Assembly (NCBI RefSeq): GCF_014873495.1
Contig: NZ_JADBGF010000001.1
Span: 7,068,001 to 7,132,000 of the forward strand
Direction of reading: 5' to 3'
Origin: Streptomyces stelliscabiei
GTDB taxonomy: Bacteria > Actinomycetota > Actinomycetes > Streptomycetales > Streptomycetaceae
Length of the DNA stretch: 64,000 nt
In this document: positions 17,053 to 25,990 of the stretch, piece by piece
Layout of the letters: each line of letters begins with the position of its first letter
How positions within the stretch are numbered: the stretch's first letter is position 1
Notes under the pieces: generated by a model
The model's input: only the letters and a program-made list of their open reading frames with translations
Told to the model about the DNA's origin: nothing
Database searches by the model: none
Position numbers and translations under genes: made by a program

Positions 17053-17184
17053 CGTTACCGGCGGTCATCGCTTATGAGACTACTTGTCAGCAAGGCCGTC
17101 AATCCTTTGCGCGCCACTTGTCGACGACCGACGGACCGATCGGCCGGTTCCCCGCCATGACGGCCCGTGCAGTAGCGTGCTGGC

Positions 17185-18015
17185 GTGTCCATGCCTCCAC
17201 CGCAGCACCAGCCCCAGCCCTACGGCCGGCAGCCCCAGCCGTACGGTCAGCAGCCGCAGCCAGGCCCGTACGGCCAGCAGCCGTACCCGTCGCAGCCGCA
17301 GCCGTACGGCCAGCAGCCCTACCCGCCGCAGCAGCCCGGCCCGCCGCCCCCCGGCGGCTGGCAGCCCCCGCCGCCGCCCAAGAGCCGCGTGGGTCTGATC
17401 CTCGGGATCGTCGGCGGGGTCGTCGCGCTCGTGGTGGTCGCCGCGGTGGGGCTGTGGGTCGTCGGGACGCAGAGCACGAGCGGATTCCCGGAGGCCGAGT
17501 ACAGGCTGACGCTGCCCGACACCGTGCTGGACGACGAGTACAAGCTCGCCCAGGACCTGTCCGACACCTCGGGGCAGCAGGTGGCCGAGGAGGCGGAGGG
17601 TGCCTGGGACGCCCGGGACGTCAAGGCCGCCGTCGGGCAGTACACCTCGGCGGACGGGGCCCAGGGCGCCCTGGTCGTCTCGGGCATGTACGGCAGGTTC
17701 AAGAACACCGACGCCGCCCGCGACAACATGCTGAAGGGCGCGGCCGAGGTCGACTCGATCACGGTCGTCGTACCGCCGAAGGACTACACCCCCGGTGACG
17801 GTGACCTCACCATCAGCTGCCAGGTCGTCACCCAGAAGCAGGCCGGCAGCGAGATCACGTACCCGATGTGCGCCTGGGCCGACGGCAACACCGGGGCGTC
17901 CATCGCGGAACTCGGCGCGTCGAGCGTCGGGCAGGACCCCTCGAAGGTGGACGTGAAGGCCTTCGCGGAGCGGACCCTGGAGGTCCGCTCCGAGATCCGG
18001 CAGCGGATCAGCTGA
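17185..18015 (+). CDS. Membrane-anchored protein with Pro/Gln/Tyr-rich cytoplasmic tail
   Basis: 276 residues. The N-terminal ~65 are made of QPQPYGQQP-type repeats ending in a polyproline stretch. One TM helix (LILGIVGGVVALVVVAAVGLW) follows, then an extracytoplasmic domain of about 185 residues with two Cys (TISCQVV and YPMCAW) likely to form a disulfide. This layout is common in Streptomyces and has no assigned function. GTG 17185 or ATG 17191 may start it. The 3' end overlaps the convergent DUF3291 gene by 8 bp. Confidence 0.82.
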   Translation: MSMPPPQHQPQPYGRQPQPYGQQPQPGPYGQQPYPSQPQPYGQQPYPPQQPGPPPPGGWQPPPPPKSRVGLILGIVGGVVALVVVAAVGLWVVGTQSTSGFPEAEYRLTLPDTVLDDEYKLAQDLSDTSGQQVAEEAEGAWDARDVKAAVGQYTSADGAQGALVVSGMYGRFKNTDAARDNMLKGAAEVDSITVVVPPKDYTPGDGDLTISCQVVTQKQAGSEITYPMCAWADGNTGASIAELGASSVGQDPSKVDVKAFAERTLEVRSEIRQRIS

Positions 18016-18514
18016 CGGCGGCGTCCGGCACGACCGGCACGTCCGGCACGTCCGCCACGACCGGTCCCGCCGGGAACGACGTGCGCAGCGTGAAGGCGTA
18101 GGGCGTAGGACCGTGGGTGCGCAGGTGGAGGAGCCGTTCCTCCGCCTCGGCCACGGTGGGGCGGTGACCGGCCGGCACCCACCACAGGGTGGCCATCGCC
18201 TCGGCCACCTGCTCGAAGAACTCCCGCCTGCGGGCCAGCAGTTCCCGGTGCTGCCCCTGGTACATGAAGGCGGTCAGGGCGTCGGTGTCCCGCCACACCG
18301 ACATGTTGATGATCAGCCACTCGTCGCCGAGGACGGGCACGTCCGTGGCGTTGCCGGAGTCGCTCTGCAGACGCCAGACGAAGCCGGCGGAGGAGTCGGC
18401 GACCGCGTTCACGGGATCGAGCCCGTCAACGAAGTCCTTCAACCGCGGTGAGTCCAGCGGGGCTTTGAGACGGGCGATGTTGACCTGGGCGAGTTCGTAC
18501 GGGGCGGTCGTCAT
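18008..18514 (-). CDS. DUF3291 domain protein
   Basis: 168 residues matching the DUF3291 pattern: ELAQVNIARLKAPLDSP at the start, then NMSVWRDTDALTAFMYQGQH and WWVPAGHRPTVAEAEERL. The fold is a dimeric alpha-beta barrel like that of antibiotic monooxygenases, but the biochemical role is unknown. Single gene, convergent with the membrane protein upstream. Confidence 0.88.
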   Translation of the reverse strand: MTTAPYELAQVNIARLKAPLDSPRLKDFVDGLDPVNAVADSSAGFVWRLQSDSGNATDVPVLGDEWLIINMSVWRDTDALTAFMYQGQHRELLARRREFFEQVAEAMATLWWVPAGHRPTVAEAEERLLHLRTHGPTPYAFTLRTSFPAGPVVADVPDVPVVPDAAVS

Positions 18515-18599
18515 GGCCGCACGATAGGTCGGGGCCGCTCGGGGATCACACCCCTTATCTCACCTGGTGGTCGCGCGGGGAGGCCACCGTGTGCCCCCG

Positions 18600-20063
18600 T
18601 CAGCCGGAGGCCCCGAGCACCGCCCGCATCACCTCCCGCGCGATCGGCGCCGCGTCCCCGCCCCCGCTGATCTCCCCCCGTACCGCCTCCGCGTCCTCCA
18701 CCACCACCGCCACGGCCACCTCGGGTTCGAGCGCGTCGTCGGACTGGGCCCAGCCGATGAACCAGGCGAAGGGGGTGCCGGAGTTGCCGATGCCGTGCTG
18801 GGCGGTGCCGGTCTTGCCCCCGACGGTGGCATGGCGCAGGGCGGCGTTGGCGCCGGTGCCGTCCTCGACGACGCCCCGCATGAGGTCACGCAGCTGCCGC
18901 GCGGTGGCCGGGTCCATGGCCCGACGCAGGGTGCGCGTGCCCGAGCCGGCGACCGTGCGGCCGTCGGCCGTGGTGGTGCGTTCGACGAGGTACGGCGCCC
19001 GCACCGAACCCCCGTTGGCGACGGCCGCCGTGACGAGCGCCATCTGCAGGGGCGTGGCCCGGGTGTCGTACTGGCCGATGGAGGAGAGCGCGAGCTGCGC
19101 CCGGTCCATCTCGGTGTCGAAGGTGCTGGGCGCCACCCGGAACGGGATGCGCAGGCCCGCGCCGTCGAAGCCGAAGGCGCGCGCCGTGTCCGTCATGGCG
19201 CCGAGGCCGACGTCCACGCCCAGCTTCGCGAAGACCGTGTTGCAGGACCACTCGAAGGCATAGCGCAGGGAGGCGTTCTCGCACCCCTCGACCTCGTTGG
19301 ACAGGGACGTCGTGGTGCCCGGCAGGGTGTACGGGGCGGGGGAGCGTGTGGGGGCGTCCACGTCCCCGACCACCCCGGCGTCCAGCGCGGCGGCGGCCGT
19401 CACCACCTTGAACGTCGAACCCGGCGGATAGGTCTGCCGCACCGCCCGGTTGAGCATCGGTCTGCTCGCGTCCGCGTTCAGCCGGGCCCACGCCTCGGTC
19501 ACCTCGGGGCCGTTGCCGGAGAGCACCCCGGGGTCGTACGACGGGCGTGAGACCAGCGCCAGGACGCGCCCGGTGGCCGGTTCGAGCGCGGCGACCGCTC
19601 CCCGGCGGGCGCCGAGCCCGAGGTACGCCGCCCGCTGGGCGCCGTCCTGGAGGGTGGTGACGACCTCGCCGCCGGCGTTCCGGTCGCGGGTGAGGTCGTT
19701 CCACAGGGGGAGGAAGGACAGCAGCGGGTCGCTGCCGTCGAGGAGGGAGTCCTCCGCGTTCTCCAGGAAGGTCGTGCCGTACACCTGGGAGGCGAAGCCC
19801 GTGACCGGCGCGTACAACGGGCCGTCCCGGTAGGTCCGTTCGAAGCGGAGCTGTTCGCCGGTGTCCGTCGAGCCGGTGACCGGGCGCCCCTCGACCACGA
19901 TGTCCCCGCGCGGCTGGCCCCAACGGGCGATCACCGGGCGGCGGTTGGCGGGACTGTCGTCGTAGGCCCGGGACTGCAGGACCTGGACGCGGGTGGCGTT
20001 GACGAGGAGCGCGACCAGCAGCAGGGCGCAGAGGGCGGCGGCGCGGCGGATGTACTTGGTCAT
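18600..20063 (-). CDS. Class B penicillin-binding protein (D,D-transpeptidase)
   Basis: 487-residue membrane-anchored peptidoglycan transpeptidase. One N-terminal TM helix (AAALCALLLVALLVNAT), a PBP dimerisation-type region, then the catalytic motifs STFK (YPPGSTFKVV, near residue 216), SCN (near 273) and KTG (VGGKTGTAQ, near 418). ATG 20063 overlaps the stop of the FtsW/RodA gene by 4 bp, so the two are translated together. This is a cognate polymerase-transpeptidase pair. It is not in the pkn/FHA/pstP neighbourhood of the usual pbpA-rodA locus, so it is likely an additional, developmental or stress-related pair. Confidence 0.93.
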   Translation of the reverse strand: MTKYIRRAAALCALLLVALLVNATRVQVLQSRAYDDSPANRRPVIARWGQPRGDIVVEGRPVTGSTDTGEQLRFERTYRDGPLYAPVTGFASQVYGTTFLENAEDSLLDGSDPLLSFLPLWNDLTRDRNAGGEVVTTLQDGAQRAAYLGLGARRGAVAALEPATGRVLALVSRPSYDPGVLSGNGPEVTEAWARLNADASRPMLNRAVRQTYPPGSTFKVVTAAAALDAGVVGDVDAPTRSPAPYTLPGTTTSLSNEVEGCENASLRYAFEWSCNTVFAKLGVDVGLGAMTDTARAFGFDGAGLRIPFRVAPSTFDTEMDRAQLALSSIGQYDTRATPLQMALVTAAVANGGSVRAPYLVERTTTADGRTVAGSGTRTLRRAMDPATARQLRDLMRGVVEDGTGANAALRHATVGGKTGTAQHGIGNSGTPFAWFIGWAQSDDALEPEVAVAVVVEDAEAVRGEISGGGDAAPIAREVMRAVLGASG

Positions 20064-21475
20064 GTGCCCCGGACCTCCGGGCCGGTGCGGGGGTTCTGGG
20101 GGAGGGTTCCGGGGTCGTCCTGCCTCCTGGCCGAGTCGCTCAGCCGGATCAGCAGGGCCACGATGATCCAGTTGGTGACGACGGAGGAGCCGCCCTGGGC
20201 GAGGAAGGGCATCGGCATACCGGTCAGGGGGATGAGGCCGGTGACACCGCCCGCGATCACGAAGACCTGGAGGGCGATGATCGAGGCGAGGCCGGTGGCC
20301 AGGAGACGGCCGAAGGGGTCGCGCAGGGCGAGGCCGGTGCGGAAGCCGCGCTCCACCAGCAGGGCGTAGAGCAGGAAGATCGCGGCGAGGCCGGCCAGGC
20401 CCAGCTCCTCGCCCGCGGTGGCCAGGATGAAGTCCGACTTGACGGCGAAGCCGATCAGGACGGAGTGGCCGAGTCCGAGGCCGGTGCCGAGCAGGCCGCC
20501 GGCGGCGAACGAGAAGAGGGACTGGGCGAGTTGGTTGGGGCCCCGGCCCGCCTCGATCGAGGCGAAGGGGTGCAGCCAGTCCTCGACGCGGCTGTGCACG
20601 TGCGGTTCGAGCCAGCCGACGGCCACGGCGCCCACACACGCCAGCAGCAGCCCCACCGCGATCCAGCCGGTGCGGCCCGTGGCGACGTAGAGCATGATCA
20701 CGAACAGTCCGAAGAACAGCAGTGAGGTGCCCAGGTCCCGTTCGAGGACCAGTACACCGACGCTCAGCAGCCAGATGGTGACGATCGGGCCGAGCACGCG
20801 CCCGGTGGGCAGCTGGAGGCGCTTGAACCGCCAGATCTGACGCCCGGCGTACGCAAGCGCGTTGCGGTTCGCCGCGAGATAGCTGGCGAAGAACAGCGCG
20901 AGCAGCACCTTCGCGAACTCGCCCGGCTGGAGGGAGAACCCGGCGAGCCGCACCCAGATCCGGGCCCCGTTGACCGGCGGGAACAGGATCGGCAGCGCCA
21001 GCAGGGCCAGCGCGGCCACCACCGAGACGTACGCGTACCGCTGCAGCACCCGGTGGTCGCGCAGCAGGGTCACCACCGTGAGGAACAGCGCCACCCCGAG
21101 CGTCGACCAGTTCAGCTGCGCGGGCGCCGCGTGGTCGGCCGGGGTCTCCAGGTCGAGCCGGTGGATCAGCACCAGGCCCAGGCCGTTGAGGAGCACCGCG
21201 ATCGGCAGCAGCAGCGGATCGGCGTACGGCGCCCGCAGCCGGACCACCAGATGGGCCAGCAGCGCGAGCACGCCGAGCCCGGCGCCGTAGTCGGTGGCGC
21301 CGGGCGGGACGGTGCCGTTCTTCGCCAGACCGACAGCGCAGTAGCCGTACACGGAGAGCAGGACGGCCACCACGGTGAGGGTGAACTCGACGCCTCGGCG
21401 CCGGAGCGGGCGTGCGGCGGGCGGGGACGGGTCCGAGGGACCCGCCGCCAGGGTCGTTCCGGCCTTGGTGGTCAT
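20060..21475 (-). CDS. FtsW/RodA/SpoVE family glycosyltransferase
   Basis: 471 residues with about ten TM segments. SEDS-family peptidoglycan polymerase working with the neighbouring transpeptidase. Family signatures seen: NGARIWVRLAGFSLQPGEFAK, ERDLGTSLLFFGLF, GRGPNQLAQSLFSFAAGGLL and the C-terminal LTGMPMPFLAQGGSS. The N-terminal 30 residues are cytoplasmic and variable. First gene of the two-gene operon. Confidence 0.94.
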   Translation of the reverse strand: MTTKAGTTLAAGPSDPSPPAARPLRRRGVEFTLTVVAVLLSVYGYCAVGLAKNGTVPPGATDYGAGLGVLALLAHLVVRLRAPYADPLLLPIAVLLNGLGLVLIHRLDLETPADHAAPAQLNWSTLGVALFLTVVTLLRDHRVLQRYAYVSVVAALALLALPILFPPVNGARIWVRLAGFSLQPGEFAKVLLALFFASYLAANRNALAYAGRQIWRFKRLQLPTGRVLGPIVTIWLLSVGVLVLERDLGTSLLFFGLFVIMLYVATGRTGWIAVGLLLACVGAVAVGWLEPHVHSRVEDWLHPFASIEAGRGPNQLAQSLFSFAAGGLLGTGLGLGHSVLIGFAVKSDFILATAGEELGLAGLAAIFLLYALLVERGFRTGLALRDPFGRLLATGLASIIALQVFVIAGGVTGLIPLTGMPMPFLAQGGSSVVTNWIIVALLIRLSDSARRQDDPGTLPQNPRTGPEVRGT

Positions 21476-21518
21476 GCCCGGAACTTACCCAAAGGGGATG
21501 CCTTGCGGGTCTTGTCGC

Positions 21519-21875
21519 TCAGGCGCACGTGCGTGGCGTTCTGAAGGCGTCGATGTAGCGGGCCGACCCCCAGGCCCAGGTGCCGTCGACGAGCAGGTAC
21601 CACTGCCTGTTGCCGTTGACGGTCTGCCCGTCGGCCCGGCAGTAGATCTTGACGATCTCCCCGTAGGGCGCGACCCGGACGACCGCGCCGCCGCGGGTCG
21701 GCGCGCTGCGCAGGATCAGACCGGTACGGGCGACGACCTCGCCCTTGACGATCTGCTTGCTCTTCCGGGGGTCCTCCTGTCCGGCGCCCACGGCGGGGGT
21801 CGTGGCCGCGAACGCCACGAGGGCGCCACCGGCAGCCGCTATACCGAACCGCATGAGCAGAATCCGCAGGGACAT
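21519..21875 (-). CDS. Secreted SH3-like domain protein
   Basis: 118 residues: signal peptide (RFGIAAAGGALVAFAATTPAVGAG), then one bacterial SH3-like domain (EVVARTGLILRSAPTRGGAV through WAWGSARYIDAF) with two Cys (IYCRADG and RTCA). Such domains bind cell-wall peptides. Alone, the function is unknown. A GGAG ribosome site precedes ATG 21875. Confidence 0.85.
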   Translation of the reverse strand: MSLRILLMRFGIAAAGGALVAFAATTPAVGAGQEDPRKSKQIVKGEVVARTGLILRSAPTRGGAVVRVAPYGEIVKIYCRADGQTVNGNRQWYLLVDGTWAWGSARYIDAFRTPRTCA

Positions 21876-22329
21876 CTGACGCTCCTCCAGGAAAAATGGG
21901 GGTGAAGCTGACTATTCGCCACGTTAGGAGGAGGGAGGGTGGGGCGCCTTCTGCGATGGTCCATCAGGGCGGGCCCGGCTTCCGGGGCGCGGCAGCCCGG
22001 CCTTCAGGGGCGCGGGGGAACTGCTCCGCCAGCCCCTACCGACCCGTCCACCAGCCCCTACCGACCCGCAGCCGACACCGAACGCTCTTGCCGGCCAGGA
22101 ACGCTCATGTCGACCGACACCGTGCGCCCTTGTCGACCGACACCGTGCGCCCTTGTCGACCGACACCGTGCGCCCTTGTCGACCGACACCGTGCGCCCTT
22201 GTCGACCGACACCGTGCGCCCTTGCCGGCCGACACCGTGCGCCCTTGTCGGCCGACACCGTGCGCCCTTGCCGGCCGACGACGAAGGCCCTTGCGTGCGG
22301 ACCCAGGTGGCTTCGTCGCGCGGGTGCGA
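21876..22329. other. Intergenic region with a 23-bp tandem array
   Basis: 454 bp between the SH3-like gene start and the histidine kinase 3' end. It holds one copy of the GGGGCG-CGGGGGAACTG repeat family near 21993-22035 and the tandem array at 22108-22280. No credible gene: the ORFs here only reflect the repeat. Confidence 0.8.
22108..22280. repeat. 23-bp tandem repeat, seven copies plus a partial
   Basis: Exact copies at 22108-22130, 22131-22153, 22154-22176, 22177-22199 and 22200-22222, then two variants (22223-22245, 22246-22268) in which the TCGACCG part becomes CCGGCCG or TCGGCCG, and a partial. Each unit contains TCGACCGAC, partly palindromic (GTCGAC), followed by ACCGTGCGCCC. It starts 50 bp beyond the 3' end of the kinase gene. 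Confidence 0.97.
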
Positions 22330-23640
22330 TCAGTCCCCGCCGACCGGCAGCCGCAGAACGGCCGACGCGCCCCCGCCCTCCGCGTTCTCGAACGCCAGCC
22401 GCGCCCCCAGCACCTCCGCCTGCCCCACCGCGATCGTCAGCCCCAGCCCATGTCCCTTGCGGGAACCCTCCGTACGGAACCGCTGCGGCCCCTCCGCCAT
22501 CAGGTACTCCGGAAACCCGCCGCCGTGGTCCCGCACGGTCACCACCGCCTCCTCGGCCGTCGCCTCCACGGTCAGCACCACCGGAGGCCGCCCGTGCTTG
22601 TGCGCGTTGGCCACCAGGTTCCCGAGCACCCGCTCCAGGCGCCGCCGGTCCGTCTCCACGCACGCGTCCGCGACGACCCGCACCACCGTCTCGCCGCTCG
22701 CGTGCGCGGCCACCCGCTCCGCCAGCCCCCCGAGCCGGATCGCGTCGGGGTCCAGCCGCTCGCCGCCCGCGTCCAGCCGTGAGATCTCCAGCAGATCCTC
22801 GGTCAGCGTCCGCAACGCGGCGACCCGGTTCCGCACCAGTTCCGTCGGCCGCCCCGGCGGCAGCAGTTCGGCCGCCGCGTGCAGCCCGGTCAGCGGTGTC
22901 CGCAGCTCGTGCGCGACGTCCGCGGTGAACCGCTGTTCACCGATCAGCTTGCGCTGCAGCGTGGACGCCATCGTGTCGAGCGCGGCGGCCACCGCGGCCA
23001 CCTCGTCGCGGTACCGCGCCGGGTCCGTCGTGCGGGGGTCGCCGACCCGCGCGTCGAGGTCGCCCGCGCTGATCCGCCGGGCCACCTGCGAGGTCGTCCG
23101 CAGCCGCCGGGTCACCCCGGTGACGCCGATCGCGCCCACGATCAGCGTCACTCCGATCGCCAGCGCCGAGGAACCCAGGATGGCCCGGTCGAGGTTCTCG
23201 ATCGTGGTCGCGCTCTGCGCGTAGTCGATCCGCACGGCGAGGGCGCGGCCGTCGGCGGGGGCGGCCGCCCACATCGCGGGGTATCCGCCCGCGACCCCGA
23301 CCATCGTGCCGCGCCGCCCGCTCATCGCCAGCTCGCGCAGCGACCCCGGCAGCTCCGGCGCGTCGATGCCGGCCTCCGGCGGCAGCCGGTTCCCGGCCTC
23401 GTACGCCCGCGCAGCCTCGTCGAGCCGGTCCAGCGCCCGGGAGCGGGCGTCGCTCACGGTCCGGTCGGTGACGGAGACATGCACGAGGGCGCCGAGCAGC
23501 GCGGCCAGCCCGCAGCACATGACGGTGATGGAGGCCAGCGCCTTCCAGGTGAGCGAGGACGTCCAGCGGCGCAGGCCGAACCGTTTCCGCGCGGTCTTCG
23601 CCGCGGTCCTCGCCGCGCTCTCGCGCTGCACCGTGCTCAT
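22330..23640 (-). CDS. Sensor histidine kinase without an adjacent response regulator
   Basis: 436-residue membrane kinase: TM1 (ALASITVMCCGLAALLGALV), an extracytoplasmic sensor of about 120 residues, TM2 (AILGSSALAIGVTLIVGAI), HAMP (VARRISAGDLDARVGD), HisKA with phospho-acceptor His in FTADVAHELRTPLTGL near residue 243, then HATPase (LGNLVANAHKHGRPP, RDHGGGFP, GHGLGLTIA). ATG 23640 overlaps the stop of the lipoprotein gene by 4 bp, so the lipoprotein probably senses or modulates with it, as CseA does for the CseBC system. No response regulator gene lies next to it, so its partner is elsewhere. Confidence 0.92.
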   Translation of the reverse strand: MSTVQRESAARTAAKTARKRFGLRRWTSSLTWKALASITVMCCGLAALLGALVHVSVTDRTVSDARSRALDRLDEAARAYEAGNRLPPEAGIDAPELPGSLRELAMSGRRGTMVGVAGGYPAMWAAAPADGRALAVRIDYAQSATTIENLDRAILGSSALAIGVTLIVGAIGVTGVTRRLRTTSQVARRISAGDLDARVGDPRTTDPARYRDEVAAVAAALDTMASTLQRKLIGEQRFTADVAHELRTPLTGLHAAAELLPPGRPTELVRNRVAALRTLTEDLLEISRLDAGGERLDPDAIRLGGLAERVAAHASGETVVRVVADACVETDRRRLERVLGNLVANAHKHGRPPVVLTVEATAEEAVVTVRDHGGGFPEYLMAEGPQRFRTEGSRKGHGLGLTIAVGQAEVLGARLAFENAEGGGASAVLRLPVGGD

Positions 23641-24389
23641 CGTGGGCCGCCGGACGACGAGGGCCGGGGCGTGGCGGCCGACGTCGTCCCGCCGCCGGGG
23701 GACGGGCGCGCCGATCTGCCCACGCGCAGGATCTCGTCGCGGGTGAGGAGCATCGCCAACTGGTCCTCGTCCCAGGTCCACTGGGTGCGGTACTCGTAGC
23801 CGACGATCGCCGCGGGCGAGCGGATGATCACGGTCCGGCCCGCCAGCTCGACCGCGAGCACCGCGTCGTCACTGGCCAGCACCTGCACCAGCCGGTCCGT
23901 CCGGACGGTGTACATCCGCACCGCCGTCTGATTGCCGGGCAGCAGCCGGAAGCCGAGCACCATGTCCTCGCGCCCGTCGCCGGTGAGGTCCCGGTAGTAG
24001 GCGTCGAGCACCGGGCACCGGGAGCGCTCCGCGCCCCCGCCGCAGTCCGCCATGCGCGCGGTCGTGCCGGCGTAGACCGCGTCGGACCCGGAGTACATCT
24101 CGGGATGCGCGGCGATCTCGGCGCGTACGACCGCGACCGGGTCCACCTGGCGGATGTTCCCGCCGGGAGCCTTGACGCCCTTGACGACCTCCGTCTCGGC
24201 CTCGCCGTAGTCGTAGGCGGGGGAGGAGGCGGGCGGTTCCCCGGGCCACAGCCGGGTCGGCCCGCTCGCGGTGGCCGTCGCGCCCGCGCTCACCAGGCCA
24301 CCGGAGTCGCCACAGGCAGCCAGGAGCAGGCCGGCGGCCAGGGCGAGCGAGGCGCCGGCGACCGCACGCGCGGGGCGGCTGGGGAACAC
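23637..24389 (-). CDS. Lipoprotein, partner of the histidine kinase
   Basis: 250 residues with a lipoprotein signal: Arg-rich start, hydrophobic stretch, lipobox LLLAAC (Cys near residue 26). The mature part has a FG-GAP-like motif (DAYYRDLTGDGREDMVLGFR) and two Cys (ADCGGGAERSRCP) that could form a disulfide. Anchored on the outer face of the membrane. Overlaps the kinase start by 4 bp. Confidence 0.85.
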   Translation of the reverse strand: MFPSRPARAVAGASLALAAGLLLAACGDSGGLVSAGATATASGPTRLWPGEPPASSPAYDYGEAETEVVKGVKAPGGNIRQVDPVAVVRAEIAAHPEMYSGSDAVYAGTTARMADCGGGAERSRCPVLDAYYRDLTGDGREDMVLGFRLLPGNQTAVRMYTVRTDRLVQVLASDDAVLAVELAGRTVIIRSPAAIVGYEYRTQWTWDEDQLAMLLTRDEILRVGRSARPSPGGGTTSAATPRPSSSGGPR

Positions 24390-24460
24390 GGGACTCCTGA
24401 GGGTGTCGATTCGGTCCAGTACACCCTATTCGTGCGGAAGTACCGCACCCGCCCGCCCCG

Positions 24461-25018
24461 CTACTCGGCCAGTTCCTCCAGCTCCTCCAGGAACCGGACG
24501 GTCGCCAGCCCCGTGCGCAGATACTCCACGAACAGCTCGTTGTGCAGCGCCCACGGTGAACGGCGGGTACGGATCAGCCGGATCGCCTCCTCGGCGGAGT
24601 GTCCGTCGCGGATCAGCGCGTGCGCCACCACCAGACCCGACCGGTTGTACCCGCTGTAGCAGCGGACGAGGACCCGCTTGCCGTCCTCCAGCGCGTCGCA
24701 CGCCGCCTGCCCCAGCCGCATCACACCCGCCAGCTGCGTACCGTCCAGCGGCCCGTCCGGGATCGGCCACACATGGTGCTCGACGCCGTCGTCCGGCCCG
24801 TACCCCGGCAGCCGCAGCAGGGTCAGCACCAGATCGAACTCGTCGCGTACGACCGCGAACTCGATGTCCCCGGTGCCGGTCCGCCCCGCGAACTCGTGCC
24901 CGCCCATCCACAGACCGGGCACGATCTCGCTCCACGGTTCGCCCGGAGCCGGCACGTCGGGTTGCTTCCTGCGCGTCCGCAACGGCGCCTCCCCAAGCCC
25001 CTGACGACAGGTCGTCAC
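24461..25018 (-). CDS. Protein-tyrosine/dual-specificity phosphatase-like protein
   Basis: 185 residues. The PTP loop is VRCYSGYNRSGLVVAHAL, that is Cys-x5-Arg-Ser. The usual His before the Cys is Arg here. A plausible general-acid Asp lies upstream in PGYGPDDGVEH. A cytoplasmic phosphatase on tyrosine or other phosphoesters; target unknown. The GTG start at 25018 has no strong ribosome site, so the N-terminus is uncertain by up to ~25 residues. Confidence 0.75.
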   Translation of the reverse strand: MTTCRQGLGEAPLRTRRKQPDVPAPGEPWSEIVPGLWMGGHEFAGRTGTGDIEFAVVRDEFDLVLTLLRLPGYGPDDGVEHHVWPIPDGPLDGTQLAGVMRLGQAACDALEDGKRVLVRCYSGYNRSGLVVAHALIRDGHSAEEAIRLIRTRRSPWALHNELFVEYLRTGLATVRFLEELEELAE

Positions 25019-25086
25019 CCCAAAGGTAACCGGGTTCTTGCCGATGGAGCACCCCGCCTGTTCCCATGGTCGTGGGGTGATGGTGC

Positions 25087-25890
25087 ATGAGCGGACTGCG
25101 CGTCGTACCGACCTGGCGGCACGGACAGCGACGCCTGTACGTGTGCCGGACCGACGGGAGGAACGTCGCCTGGTACGACCGTGAGACGGGCCGGGTGAAC
25201 CTCCTCAGCGAGGAGCTGAGGCAGGACGTGCTGGCCGTGCTCGCCCCCTTCGTCACCGGCCCGGTCGCCGTCGGCCCGCCGCCCGTCCCCACCCCCGCCG
25301 AACTGGCCCGGCTGAGCCTCCACCCGGACGACGACCTCGCCCCCAACCGCCCCGGCGAGGCGCTGCTGATCGCCCTCGACCGTGCCCCCGGACCACCGCG
25401 TCGGCTGCGCCCGGACCCGCGCCGCCGCGCCCTGGCCGCCGAGCGGACGGTCGGTGACGCCCTGGACCGGCTGGAGGGTGCGGGCTGGCACACCCTGCAC
25501 TCCGTGCCGCTGCCCGGCGGCGACCGCATCCACCATCTGCTGATCGGCCCCGGGGGCCTGTTCTGCGTCAGGTCCCTGCCCGCCCGCAGGCAGCGCGTCG
25601 TCGTCACCGACCCGATGGTCGCCGTCGGCCGCCACGAACCCCGCGCCCTGCTGCGCGCGCTCCGCGCCGACGCCGACCGCGCCTCCTACGCCCTCACCGC
25701 CGAGGTCCGTCCCGTCCTGGCCCTCGCCGAACCCGCCGGCCTCGACATCACCACGCCCCCGCGCGAGGTCCGCGTCCTGTGCGACACGGACCTCGCCGAA
25801 CTCGCGCGCACGGGCGGGCTGCTCAAGCCGGCCGACGTGGAGGGCCTGCACGCGATGGCCCGGGACCGGCGGACGTGGACCCGCGTGTAG
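25087..25890 (+). CDS. NERD-like (nuclease-related domain) protein
   Basis: 267 residues. The N-terminal part (RLYVCRTDGRNVAWYDRETG then ELRQDVLAVLAPFV) is a small domain also found in the truncated gene at 42412. The C-terminal half is NERD-like: RRALAAERTVGDALDRL, IHHLLIGPGGLFCVRS, with the usual catalytic-type Lys of the ETK element replaced by Arg/Ser (VRSLPARRQ). Nuclease activity may be lost. Single gene, convergent with the LigD-like gene. Confidence 0.72.
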   Translation: MSGLRVVPTWRHGQRRLYVCRTDGRNVAWYDRETGRVNLLSEELRQDVLAVLAPFVTGPVAVGPPPVPTPAELARLSLHPDDDLAPNRPGEALLIALDRAPGPPRRLRPDPRRRALAAERTVGDALDRLEGAGWHTLHSVPLPGGDRIHHLLIGPGGLFCVRSLPARRQRVVVTDPMVAVGRHEPRALLRALRADADRASYALTAEVRPVLALAEPAGLDITTPPREVRVLCDTDLAELARTGGLLKPADVEGLHAMARDRRTWTRV

Positions 25891-25915
25891 ACCGTCACGG
25901 CGCAGCCACGGTATG

Positions 25916-25990
25916 GACCGCCATGGTGCGGACCGCCATGGTGCGGACCGCCATGGTGCGGACCGCCGCGGTGCGGACCGTCACGGCAGG
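25916..25990. repeat. 15-bp tandem repeat between convergent genes
   Basis: Units of GACCGCCATGGTGCG at 25916-25930, 25931-25945 and 25946-25960, a variant at 25961-25975 and a decayed copy after it that reaches the 3' end of the LigD-like gene. Noncoding apart from the last few bases. Confidence 0.9.

Noticed and set aside
22108..22280. CRISPR array
   Set aside because: The 23-bp units are directly adjacent with no spacers, and there are no cas genes; it is a simple tandem repeat.
22330..24389. Calling the kinase and lipoprotein CseC and CseA
   Set aside because: No sigE and no cseB between or near them, so orthology is not supported.
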